NCBI GenBank assembly: GCA_003250235.1
Contig: QKGY01000224.1
Location: forward strand, 1-5,193
Source of the DNA: Desulfuromonadaceae bacterium
GTDB taxonomy: Bacteria; Desulfobacterota; Desulfuromonadia; Desulfuromonadales; SZUA-540
Reading direction: 5' to 3'
Length of the DNA: 5,193 nt
Part shown: one piece after another, positions 1 to 5,193 of the stretch
Numbering within the stretch: position 1 is the stretch's first letter
How the letters are laid out: every line of letters starts with the position of its first letter
Made by a program: the position numbers and the translations under genes
The notes under the pieces: model-generated
The model's input: only the letters and a program-made list of their open reading frames with translations
Databases searched by the model: none
Told to the model about the DNA's origin: nothing

Positions 1-720
1 ATCGTCCGCGGCCAGCACACGGACGACGAGACCCTTGTCACCCTCTTCGACTTGGCCCTCCGCCTCGGGAAAACGCCGATCCTCGTCAAAGACTCGCCGG
101 GCTTCCTGGTCAACCGGCTCCTGGGAGCCTATCTCAACGAAGCCTGCCTGGTAGCGGCGGCCGGCGTCCAGTGGACATCTTTGGATGCCTGGGCCAGGCG
201 GTTCGGTCTGCCCATGGGCCCTTTCCGCCTGCTCGACGAAGTCGGCTTCGATGTCGCCGGCGAAGTGGGCAGAACCCTGGGCAAAGCCTTTTCGTACCTG
301 CATCAGAGTCCCCTTTTGGAGGATGTTGCCAGCGGGGGTCTGCTGGGGCGAAAAGGCGGCAAGGGCTTTTACCTCTATCGCGACGCGAAGGAATCGGGGC
401 CCAACCGGGAGGTCAGCCCCATGGTCAATCTCGAGGCGGACCGGCCGGCCACAGAGGCCGATTGGCGACGGCTTCTGCTGATCATGGTCAACGAAGCCGG
501 ACGCTGTCTGGAACAGGGGGTGGTCCCCACCCCGGAGGATATCGATACCGGGATGGTGTTCGGAACCGGTTTCCCGCCGTTTCTCGGCGGCCTGTGCCGC
601 TGGGCCGACAGCCAGGGGCTGAACCGCGTGCGCCAGGAACTCCGAGAGCTTGAGGGAATGCTCGGCGAGCGGTTCGTTCCCTGCCATTTTCTCAACAGCC
701 ATGAACGGTTCTACGCCTGA
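1..720 (+). CDS. Enoyl-CoA hydratase/3-hydroxyacyl-CoA dehydrogenase, FadB/FadJ type, C-terminal part (5' end outside window)
   Basis: The reading frame is open from base 1 and ends at TGA 718-720, giving 239 visible residues. The visible part starts near the end of the NAD-binding domain (HTDDET) and then holds both C-terminal 3-hydroxyacyl-CoA dehydrogenase domains. Domain one has GKTPILVKDSPGFLVNR (about 23-39), GLPMGPF followed by a LLDEVGFD block (about 69-83) and the LGRKGGKGFY signature (115-124). Domain two has MVNEAGRCLEQG and GTGFPPFLGG with a following RWADSQG (about 162-207). These are hallmarks of the fused beta-oxidation enzyme, which hydrates enoyl-CoA and oxidises L-3-hydroxyacyl-CoA with NAD+ in the cytoplasm. 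The family is usually about 700 residues, so the hydratase half and the Rossmann core lie upstream. FadB and FadJ cannot be told apart from this end, so no symbol is given. A thiolase gene is a common partner but none follows here. The C-terminus looks intact. Confidence 0.9.
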   Translation: MVRGQHTDDETLVTLFDLALRLGKTPILVKDSPGFLVNRLLGAYLNEACLVAAAGVQWTSLDAWARRFGLPMGPFRLLDEVGFDVAGEVGRTLGKAFSYLHQSPLLEDVASGGLLGRKGGKGFYLYRDAKESGPNREVSPMVNLEADRPATEADWRRLLLIMVNEAGRCLEQGVVPTPEDIDTGMVFGTGFPPFLGGLCRWADSQGLNRVRQELRELEGMLGERFVPCHFLNSHERFYA

Positions 721-746
721 GGAGATGAAATCCTGCCCCTTCCGGC

Positions 747-774
747 TTGCACCCTCAGCCGCCCCTGCTAAACT
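747..774 (+). promoter_or_regulatory. Candidate sigma70 promoter with extended -10 for the haem-binding gene
   Basis: TTGCAC (747-752) is followed after 16 bases by TAAACT (769-774). The -10 hexamer is preceded by TGC, which makes it an extended -10 (TGN). Three of six -35 bases and four of six -10 bases match consensus. Transcription would begin near 781, about 45 bases before the ATG at 827. The site sits in the 106-base gap after the fatty-acid gene. That gap also contains a 5-bp inverted repeat, 782-786 with 795-799, without a T-tract. Read by eye only. Confidence 0.4.
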
Positions 775-826
775 ATGACCCGGCCCATCCACCGGGGCCC
801 TTCAAACCCACAGGAAGGAACGAATC

Positions 827-1294
827 ATGGCGAAGAAAAAACCTATTCTGCTCTATGGCTTTGTGTTTGCGGCGGCTTTTCTGGTGCTTATCCAGGCGAT
901 CCCATACGGTAAGGACCACACGAATCCCTCCGTGCTGGGTGAACCCACCTGGGACAGCCCGCAAACCCATGAGCTCGCCGAGCGTGCCTGCTTCAACTGT
1001 CACAGCAACCACACCGTCTGGCCCTGGTACAGCAACATCGCTCCCGCCTCCTGGCTGGTGGCATATGACGTCAGCGAAGGCCGCGAGCACCTCAACTTTT
1101 CCGACTGGGACCACCAGCTTAAGGGAGAACGTCTGATCAAGGAAATCCGCGAGGTGATCACCGAGAAGGAGATGCCTCCCCTTCCCTACAAGATGGCCCA
1201 TCCCGAGGCACGGCTGAGCGACGCGGAACGCGAGACGCTGTTGCAAGGGCTGCTCCGCACGTTGAACAACGACAGTCCGGAAAAACAGTCCTAA
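827..1294 (+). CDS. Membrane-anchored haem-binding domain protein (one CxxCH)
   Basis: This 155-residue protein starts at ATG 827, preceded by AGGAAGGA at 812-819 with good spacing. A short basic N-terminus (MAKKK) leads into a hydrophobic segment at about residues 8-25, an uncleaved anchor or a signal peptide, so the rest should lie in the periplasm. CFNCH (55-59) is a c-type haem attachment motif. The following SNHTVWPWYSNIAPASWL and the GREHLNFSDW block (85-94) are the signature of the small haem-binding domain family (Pfam Haem_bd, from memory). EMPPLPY (115-121) offers Met116 as a possible distal haem ligand, as in many cytochromes c; this is an inference. The likely role is electron transfer or haem-dependent sensing, but the family has no settled function. 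malQ begins 44 bases after its stop with no terminator between, so the two are probably cotranscribed. Length and motif order look normal. Confidence 0.88.
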   Translation: MAKKKPILLYGFVFAAAFLVLIQAIPYGKDHTNPSVLGEPTWDSPQTHELAERACFNCHSNHTVWPWYSNIAPASWLVAYDVSEGREHLNFSDWDHQLKGERLIKEIREVITEKEMPPLPYKMAHPEARLSDAERETLLQGLLRTLNNDSPEKQS

Positions 1295-1323
1295 AGGGTG
1301 ATCTCAGCCTGTTGCCGTCATCC

Positions 1324-1330
1324 AGGAGGT
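1324..1330 (+). promoter_or_regulatory. Strong ribosome binding site that fixes the malQ start
   Basis: AGGAGGT lies eight bases before the ATG at 1339. It is close to a perfect anti-16S match and selects that ATG over the in-frame TTG at 1312, which would add nine residues (MPSSRRFSV) not expected at the start of a MalQ. Confidence 0.8.
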
Positions 1331-1338
1331 TCTCTGTT

Positions 1339-2841
1339 ATGCGCCTGCAACGCGCCAGCGGTATTCTGCTTCACCCGACCTCACTGCCCGGCCGATATGG
1401 CATCGGGTCCCTGGGAGAGGAGGCCTACCGCTTTATCGATTTTCTCGCTGACAATCAGCAGAGCGTCTGGCAGATCCTCCCCCTGGGGCCGACGGGGTTC
1501 GGGGATTCCCCCTACAGCTCCTTTTCCGCTTTTGCCGGCAACCCCCTGCTGATCAGCCTGGAGCGTCTGGTCGAAGAGGGGGATCTGACCCCCGAAGACC
1601 TGAAAGATGCGGATCTGCCCGAAGGATTCACCCAGTTTGGGCGGGTTCACGAACTCAAGGGACGGCTTCTGGAAAAAGCGGCCACGGCCTTTTATCGCCA
1701 AGGGAAGCCCGAACGTCGTGACGCCTTTGATCATTTCTGCCAGATGCAGGGGTACTGGCTGCACGACTACGCGCTGTTCATGGCCCTGCGCGACCACTTC
1801 AAGGGAGCCGCGTGGAACCGCTGGCCGCAGGCCCTGAGGAACAGAGAGCCGGGAGCCCTCGACACCTGGAACCGTGACCTGGCCGAGCCGATTCGGCATC
1901 GCAAATACCACCAGTTCGTTTTCTTCGAGCAATGGTTCGCCCTCAAGGAGTACGCCTCAGGAAAAGGGATAAAAATCCTCGGCGATATCCCCATTTTCGT
2001 CGCTTTCGACTCGGCGGACGTCTGGGCGAACACCTCCCTCTTCTACCTGGATGCCGGTCAGAACCCGACCCTGGTGGCGGGAGTTCCTCCCGATTACTTC
2101 AGCGCAACGGGCCAGCGCTGGGGGAATCCCCTCTACGACTGGGAACGGATGAGACAGCAGGGATTCTCCTGGTGGCTGGCGCGGTTCCGCTGGACCCTGG
2201 AGCAGACCGATATGGTCCGTGTCGATCATTTCCGCGGATTCGAGTCCTACTGGGCCATTCCCGCCGAAGAGAAGACCGCGATCCATGGCCAGTGGCAGCC
2301 GGCAGCCGGTCGGGAGCTGTTCCAGACGCTACGCGCCCAACTCGGTGAAATCCCCATCATTGCCGAGGACCTGGGCGTCATCACCCCCGAGGTGGAATCG
2401 CTGCGGGACGACTTTGACTTTCCCGGCATGAAAATCCTGCAGTTCGCTTTCGGTTCGGGGCCGGACAACCCATACCTTCCCCATAACCTGGTTCACCACA
2501 GCGTCGTGTATACCGGCACCCATGACAACAACACCACCCTTGGCTGGTGGCAGGAGCTGTCCGCCAACGACCGCAGTGCCGTGAAGACCTACCTGGGGAT
2601 CAGCGGCCGCAACATGCCCTGGGATCTGATGCGCACCGCCCTGGCCAGCGTGGCGGATCTGTGCATTCTGCCGCTGCAGGACATCCTCTCGCTGGACGCA
2701 CAGGCCCGCATGAACACGCCGGGCGTTCCGCGGGGAAACTGGGCCTGGCGTTTCCTCCCCGGCGATCTCAACGATCCGCGCCTGGAACTCCTGGGAGAGA
2801 TGACGACAAGGTATGGCCGAGCTCCTCAGCCGGGCAGATAG
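1339..2841 (+). CDS. malQ: 4-alpha-glucanotransferase (amylomaltase, GH77)
   Basis: This complete 500-residue enzyme matches the usual length of the compact bacterial/plant D-enzyme form. It transfers alpha-1,4-glucan segments between maltodextrins, releasing glucose or building longer chains, in the cytoplasm. The N-terminus RASGILLHPTSLPGRYGIG, then WQILPLGPTGFGDSPYSS and SAFAGNPLLIS, are diagnostic of GH77. All three catalytic acids are visible: nucleophile Asp296 in VRVDHFRGF, acid/base Glu343 in IAEDLGVIT and transition-state Asp396 in GTHDNNTT. By known family structure these correspond to Asp293, Glu340 and Asp395 of Thermus aquaticus amylomaltase. The C-terminal MNTPG...GNWAWR block is present too, so it should be active. 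The start is the ATG behind AGGAGGT. No other glycogen or maltose gene is in view; it follows the haem-protein gene closely. No T-rich terminator is visible after the TAG at 2839-2841. Confidence 0.97.
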   Translation: MRLQRASGILLHPTSLPGRYGIGSLGEEAYRFIDFLADNQQSVWQILPLGPTGFGDSPYSSFSAFAGNPLLISLERLVEEGDLTPEDLKDADLPEGFTQFGRVHELKGRLLEKAATAFYRQGKPERRDAFDHFCQMQGYWLHDYALFMALRDHFKGAAWNRWPQALRNREPGALDTWNRDLAEPIRHRKYHQFVFFEQWFALKEYASGKGIKILGDIPIFVAFDSADVWANTSLFYLDAGQNPTLVAGVPPDYFSATGQRWGNPLYDWERMRQQGFSWWLARFRWTLEQTDMVRVDHFRGFESYWAIPAEEKTAIHGQWQPAAGRELFQTLRAQLGEIPIIAEDLGVITPEVESLRDDFDFPGMKILQFAFGSGPDNPYLPHNLVHHSVVYTGTHDNNTTLGWWQELSANDRSAVKTYLGISGRNMPWDLMRTALASVADLCILPLQDILSLDAQARMNTPGVPRGNWAWRFLPGDLNDPRLELLGEMTTRYGRAPQPGR

Positions 2842-2879
2842 ACAGATCCTTACCGCGCAAATGCACAGGTGAACAGGGA

Positions 2880-2940
2880 GGGGTTAGACGGATTTGAACT
2901 TGCGATCTTGTGTCATGGCAACCACTTATGCTAGTCTCAC
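2880..2940 (-). pseudogene. Possible decayed tRNA remnant (tRNA-like sequence)
   Basis: Read on the minus strand, 2899-2890 gives GTTCAAATCC, a perfect match to the T-loop consensus of tRNAs. Further 5' on that strand, 2931-2918 gives GCA-TAAGTGGT-TGC, which looks like a D-arm with the conserved GG in its loop. The two lie in tRNA order. It is not an intact tRNA. The T-stem (GCAAG against CCGTC) pairs at only two of five positions, no GGGGTTA partner exists for the acceptor-side TAACCCC, and the spacing between D-arm and T-arm is about nine bases too short for a full anticodon arm. I read it as a degraded tRNA gene or recombination scar, or possibly coincidence. Confidence 0.3.
2908..2937 (+). 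promoter_or_regulatory. Weak candidate promoter for the lipoprotein gene
   Basis: TTGTGT (2908-2913) and TAGTCT (2932-2937) are separated by 18 bases. The -10 keeps the three most conserved positions (T1, A2, T6) and the -35 keeps TTG. An overlapping alternative -10 is TATGCT (2927-2932), without a well-placed -35. Transcription would start near 2944, just ahead of the stem-loop leader. A promoter is expected somewhere in this 170-base gap, but this exact placement is uncertain. Confidence 0.25.
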
Positions 2941-2944
2941 CGCA

Positions 2945-2994
2945 GTTGTTCCCAATAACCTAGAATTCCGGGCGGAAATCCCCGCCCGAACAAC
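2945..2994 (+). promoter_or_regulatory. Stem-loop in the leader of the lipoprotein gene
   Basis: CGGGCGG (2969-2975) pairs perfectly with CCGCCCG (2982-2988) around the loop AAATCC. An outer pairing, GTTGTT (2945-2950) with AACAAC (2989-2994), is flush on the 3' side and leaves an 18-base bulge (2951-2968) on the 5' side. No T-tract follows, so it is not an intrinsic terminator. It ends five bases before the ribosome binding site at 3000-3004. It could stabilise the mRNA, bind a regulator or be an operator. Which of these cannot be told from sequence. Confidence 0.4.
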
Positions 2995-2999
2995 CCCCT

Positions 3000-3004
3000 G
3001 GAGG
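3000..3004 (+). promoter_or_regulatory. Ribosome binding site supporting a GTG start
   Basis: GGAGG lies seven bases before GTG 3012. The GTG start gives a complete lipoprotein signal peptide at once (MKKTL...), and no better-placed ATG exists upstream in this frame, so GTG is taken as the true start. Confidence 0.75.
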
Positions 3005-3011
3005 ACGAAGC

Positions 3012-3797
3012 GTGAAGAAAACTCTTATCCTGCTGTTGTCGTTTGTTATGGCAGCCTTTATGGTTGCAGGCTGTAAGAATGAGAGCAAGGAGGCTGCCGC
3101 ACCTGCCCAGCAGCAGACTGCCGCGCCCGCACCGCAGAGTGAAGCCAAACCGGCTGCTCCCGGCAAAACCGGCAAGGTCGTTGAAACCATGAACTCGGGC
3201 GGATACACCTACGTTCAGGTCGATACCGGCACGGAAAAAATCTGGGCGGCCGCCCCCGAATTCGCCGTCAAGGTCGGCGACACCGTCGTCGTGCCCGAAG
3301 GCATGGCCATGCCGAACTATCACAGCAAAACCCTGAATCGCGACTTTGACGTCGTCTACTTCGTCGACAGCATTCTGGCACCGGGCGCCGTACAGCCCGA
3401 GGCTCAGAGTGGCGCCATGCCCGCGGGTCACCCCAACGTAAACGCGAAGGATGCTGCCAAGGAGCAGGGAATCGACCTGGCCGGCATCACCAAAGCCAAG
3501 GATGGCGTGACTGTCGCCGAGGTCTATGCCGGCAAGGCGGATCTGGCCGGCAAGACCGTCACCGTAAGGGGCAAGGTCGTCAAGTTCAGCCCGCAGATCA
3601 TGGGCAAGAACTGGATTCACCTGCAGGATGGCACCGGGGCTGAAGGAACCAACGATCTGACCGTCACCACGGCTGAAAATGCCCAGGTCGGCGACACCGT
3701 TCTGATCGTCGGCCCCCTTTCGGTCGACAAGGACTTCGGTTATGGCTACAAATACGGGGTCATCGTCGAAGACGCCAAAGTGACCGTCGAGAAATAA
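3012..3797 (+). CDS. Envelope lipoprotein with two OB-fold-like domains
   Basis: This 261-residue protein begins with a lipoprotein signal: MKK, a hydrophobic core, and the lipobox VAGC with Cys21 as the lipidated residue. Lys22 follows, so under the E. coli rule it is not an inner-membrane retention signal. Residues 22-52 are an Ala/Pro/Gln-rich linker. Residues 53-121 hold TGKVVETMNSGGYTYVQVDTG and later VGDTVVVPEG. A short segment with AMPAGHPN (135-142) follows. Residues 181-260 hold VRGKVVKF, WIHLQDGTG, VGDTVLIVGPL and VIVEDAKV, typical of the small OB-fold group named nucleic-acid binding (tRNA_anti-like). A nucleic-acid role is doubtful for a protein outside the cytoplasm; ligand and function are unknown. 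From memory, similar proteins in anaerobic Proteobacteria are sometimes labelled NrfJ-related (nitrite reductase associated), but no nrf gene is in view. The gene stands alone between its leader and a strong terminator. Confidence 0.82.
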   Translation: MKKTLILLLSFVMAAFMVAGCKNESKEAAAPAQQQTAAPAPQSEAKPAAPGKTGKVVETMNSGGYTYVQVDTGTEKIWAAAPEFAVKVGDTVVVPEGMAMPNYHSKTLNRDFDVVYFVDSILAPGAVQPEAQSGAMPAGHPNVNAKDAAKEQGIDLAGITKAKDGVTVAEVYAGKADLAGKTVTVRGKVVKFSPQIMGKNWIHLQDGTGAEGTNDLTVTTAENAQVGDTVLIVGPLSVDKDFGYGYKYGVIVEDAKVTVEK

Positions 3798-3813
3798 CCG
3801 TACCTGACTACGA

Positions 3814-3848
3814 AAAGCCCCGGTCTTTTGACCGGGGCTTTATTTTTT
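3814..3848 (+). terminator. Intrinsic (rho-independent) terminator after the lipoprotein gene
   Basis: A perfect 12-bp stem, AAAGCCCCGGTC (3814-3825) with GACCGGGGCTTT (3830-3841), closes a TTTT loop. After one A comes a run of six T (3843-3848). It starts 17 bases after the stop codon. The A-rich 5' side and T-rich 3' side make it partly symmetric, so it may act weakly in the other direction too. It isolates the lipoprotein gene from the FRG gene. Confidence 0.95.
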
Positions 3849-3907
3849 GCGTCCTGCAGATCCGGGACGCACCTCTTCCACCGCTGCACGGTCCAGAGAC
3901 ACACATC

Positions 3908-4690
3908 ATGAATGAGATCCGCATCCATTCCTGGAATGACCTGGTCAGTGAATTGTTTGAAGACTCCTGGAGTCCCGACCTGGGGCGCTTTCGCTCACGC
4001 TATGCCTTTCGTGGGCTGTCCAACGCCGATTACAAACTCGAAACAACGCTGATGCGCCTGCGGGGGAACTTTGCCGAACTTGAACGGCATCTTCTCCGCA
4101 ACTTCAAAAAATACGCCCACCGCAGCGTGGTTGAAAGGGACTCGCTCTGGCACTGGCTGTCGGTCGCCCAGCACTACGGGCTGCCTACCCGTCTGCTCGA
4201 CTGGACCTATTCCCCTTTTATCGCCATGCATTTTGCCACCGCCAACATTGAAAACTTCCACCTCGACGGCACCATTTGGGCGGTCAATTACGTCAAAGCG
4301 CACCAACTGCTTCCCGAGCGACTGAAAAACAAGCTGGAACAGGAGGGGGCCAACGTCATGACCGTCGAAATGCTTTCGGGGTCCATCCGCACCCTGGAAG
4401 AACTCAACGAACTCGCTGTGGACGATTTCGCCATTTTTTTCGAACCTCCCTCCATTGACGACCGCATCATCAACCAGTACGCCTTCTGCTCGGTCATGAC
4501 ATCGCCGGACAGATCGCTTGACGACTGGCTCAAAGGCTACCCGCAGATCTGGCGCAAAATCATTATTCCCGCGGAACTGAAATGGGAGATCCGCGACAAG
4601 CTGGATCAGGCCAATATCACCGAAAGGGTTCTTTTCCCCGGCATGGACGGTCTGAGCCGCTGGCTCAAGCGGCACTACAGCCCCAAATAA
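3908..4690 (+). CDS. FRG domain-containing protein
   Basis: This complete 260-residue protein of unknown function is recognised as the FRG family (Pfam FRG) by its ordered motifs. YAFRGLSN (32-39) carries the naming Phe-Arg-Gly at 34-36. TTLMRL (46-51) leads into a helical stretch, then AQHYGLPTRLLDWTYSPF (87-104) with AMHFA (106-110), GTIWAVN (121-127), RIINQYAFCSV (186-196) and a C-terminal LFPGMDGLSRWLKRHY block (242-257). There is no signal peptide or membrane segment, so it should be cytoplasmic. The start is ATG 3908; only GAGA (3896-3899) serves as a ribosome site, which is weak. It lies after a strong terminator and no clear promoter is seen in 3849-3907. Two sample rows counted by hand gave 31 of 60 G+C here against 39 of 60 in malQ, a hint rather than proof of different origin. 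FRG genes are often scattered and accessory, and no biochemical role is assumed. Confidence 0.88.
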   Translation: MNEIRIHSWNDLVSELFEDSWSPDLGRFRSRYAFRGLSNADYKLETTLMRLRGNFAELERHLLRNFKKYAHRSVVERDSLWHWLSVAQHYGLPTRLLDWTYSPFIAMHFATANIENFHLDGTIWAVNYVKAHQLLPERLKNKLEQEGANVMTVEMLSGSIRTLEELNELAVDDFAIFFEPPSIDDRIINQYAFCSVMTSPDRSLDDWLKGYPQIWRKIIIPAELKWEIRDKLDQANITERVLFPGMDGLSRWLKRHYSPK

Positions 4691-4692
4691 AT

Positions 4693-5193
4693 TCAGGGCG
4701 GCCCGGAGGTTTCCGGGTGATAATGCCGGTGAATCTTGAACGCGAGGTCGCCGGGAAGGCCCGGAACCGCCTGAAGCGCCTCCAGAGAGGCCTCCCGCAC
4801 TTTCTTCAGGCTTCCGAAATGGCGCAGCAGCAGCTTGCGCCGGGCTTCCCCGACACCCGGAATTTCCTCGAGGGCCGAGCGAAGAGTCGCTTTTGAGCGT
4901 ACCTTGCGATGGTGGGTGATGGCGAAGCGGTGGGCTTCATCCCGCAATCGCTCCAGCATGAAGAGTGCCGCCGAACCTTGCCGCAACACGACGGGATTTT
5001 TCCTACCCGGTCGGAAAAAACGCTCTTCGCTTTTCTCCACCGCCTTGCCCCGCACATTGCTGATCACCCGGCTCTTGGCGATCCCCGCCGTATCGATGAG
5101 GGTTTCGAGTTGCAGGGTTTCCAGAACATCCGAAAGCACGGCCAGCTGCCCTTTGCCGCCATCGATAAGGATGAAATCGGGAAGCTCTCCCTC
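4693..5193 (-). CDS. uvrC: UvrABC system protein C, C-terminal part (5' end outside window)
   Basis: The minus-strand frame is open from the right edge to TGA at 4695-4693, showing 166 residues of a protein normally about 600 long. It opens with ELPDFILIDGGKGQL, containing the catalytic Asp of the RNase H-like nuclease domain (Asp11 here, like Asp466 of E. coli UvrC). The RDEAHRFAITHHR block carries the matching His (His88, like His538). Two helix-hairpin-helix motifs follow, with turns IPGVG (111-115) and VPGLP (143-147); this tandem domain binds DNA at the bubble. UvrC is recruited by UvrB and cuts on both sides of bulky lesions in nucleotide excision repair. The C-terminus looks intact. 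The gene converges with the FRG gene, their stop codons two bases apart. UvrA and UvrB are not in view. Confidence 0.96.
   Translation of the reverse strand, partial: EGELPDFILIDGGKGQLAVLSDVLETLQLETLIDTAGIAKSRVISNVRGKAVEKSEERFFRPGRKNPVVLRQGSAALFMLERLRDEAHRFAITHHRKVRSKATLRSALEEIPGVGEARRKLLLRHFGSLKKVREASLEALQAVPGLPGDLAFKIHRHYHPETSGPP
4702..4717. other. Short inverted repeat at the convergent gene junction
   Basis: CCCGGA (4702-4707) and TCCGGG (4712-4717) form a 6-bp hairpin with a GGTT loop. It lies 11 bases after the FRG stop and inside the last codons of uvrC. It lacks a T-tract on either strand, so it is at best a weak bidirectional stop or a 3'-end protecting hairpin. Chance occurrence in GC-rich DNA is possible. 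Confidence 0.25.

Noticed and set aside
725..778. 17-codon open frame starting right after the first gene
   Set aside because: The AGGAG is directly adjacent to the ATG with no spacer, the peptide has no recognisable features, and the frame overlaps the candidate promoter.
782..800. Inverted repeat GGCCC/GGGCC as a terminator for the fatty-acid gene
   Set aside because: The stem is only 5 bp and no T-tract follows; it lies downstream of a plausible promoter, so it is more likely chance in GC-rich DNA.
773..1246. 157-codon minus-strand frame opposite the haem-binding gene
   Set aside because: It mirrors the codon periodicity of the real gene and shows no protein family signature.
1312..1338. 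Upstream TTG start for malQ
   Set aside because: It would place the strong AGGAGGT inside the gene and add residues not expected in MalQ; the ATG at 1339 is far better supported.
2916..2932. Possible sigma54 promoter (TGGCA followed by TGCT)
   Set aside because: The GG and GC elements are one base further apart than the strict sigma54 spacing allows, and the -12 element reads TATGC instead of TTGC.
2937..3620. Long open frame of 227 codons on the minus strand opposite the lipoprotein gene
   Set aside because: It is a GC-rich antisense shadow with no family motifs, whereas the plus strand encodes a clear signal peptide and domain pattern.
3995..4675. Long minus-strand open frame opposite the FRG gene
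   Set aside because: No recognisable domain is seen and the plus-strand frame contains all FRG motifs.
3908..4690. Reading the FRG gene as part of a known anti-phage or restriction operon
   Set aside because: No methylase, nuclease, toxin-antitoxin partner or mobile gene is visible; its neighbours are a lipoprotein behind a terminator and housekeeping uvrC.
1..5193. CRISPR arrays, insertion sequences and direct repeats
   Set aside because: None found on reading both strands; no regularly spaced repeats, transposase motifs or terminal inverted repeats are seen.

Overview
This window is about 5.2 kb of GC-rich bacterial chromosome carrying mostly housekeeping genes. It suggests a Gram-negative bacterium with a periplasm. 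A membrane-anchored c-type haem protein with one CxxCH, an outer-envelope lipoprotein of the OB-fold type and a fatty-acid oxidation enzyme together recall Desulfuromonadia (Geobacter, Desulfuromonas and relatives). That placement is an inference from gene content and style. No 16S or marker gene is present to settle it.

Layout, left to right. (1) Positions 1-720, plus strand: the C-terminal third or so of a multifunctional enoyl-CoA hydratase/3-hydroxyacyl-CoA dehydrogenase (FadB/FadJ type), cut by the window edge. (2) 721-826: intergenic, with a fair extended -10 promoter. (3) 827-1294: a small membrane-anchored haem-binding protein. (4) 1339-2841: MalQ, a complete 4-alpha-glucanotransferase with all three catalytic acids, probably cotranscribed with the haem protein. 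(5) 2842-3011: a 170-base gap holding a minus-strand tRNA-like remnant, a weak promoter candidate and a stem-loop leader. (6) 3012-3797: a lipoprotein with two OB-like halves, followed by a textbook intrinsic terminator. (7) 3908-4690: an FRG-domain protein of unknown function. (8) 4693 to the right edge, minus strand: the C-terminal part of UvrC, convergent with the FRG gene and only two bases from it.

The genes do not form one pathway. Beta-oxidation, haem or redox chemistry, maltodextrin/glycogen metabolism, an envelope protein, an FRG protein and nucleotide excision repair sit side by side in at least four transcription units. I found no CRISPR array, insertion sequence or recognisable defence operon. 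The items most worth a second look are the FRG protein, whose conserved blocks resemble the layout of ADP-ribosyltransferases; the decayed tRNA-like sequence downstream of malQ; and the duplicated OB-like architecture of the lipoprotein with its structured leader. None of these amounts to a demonstrated new system.
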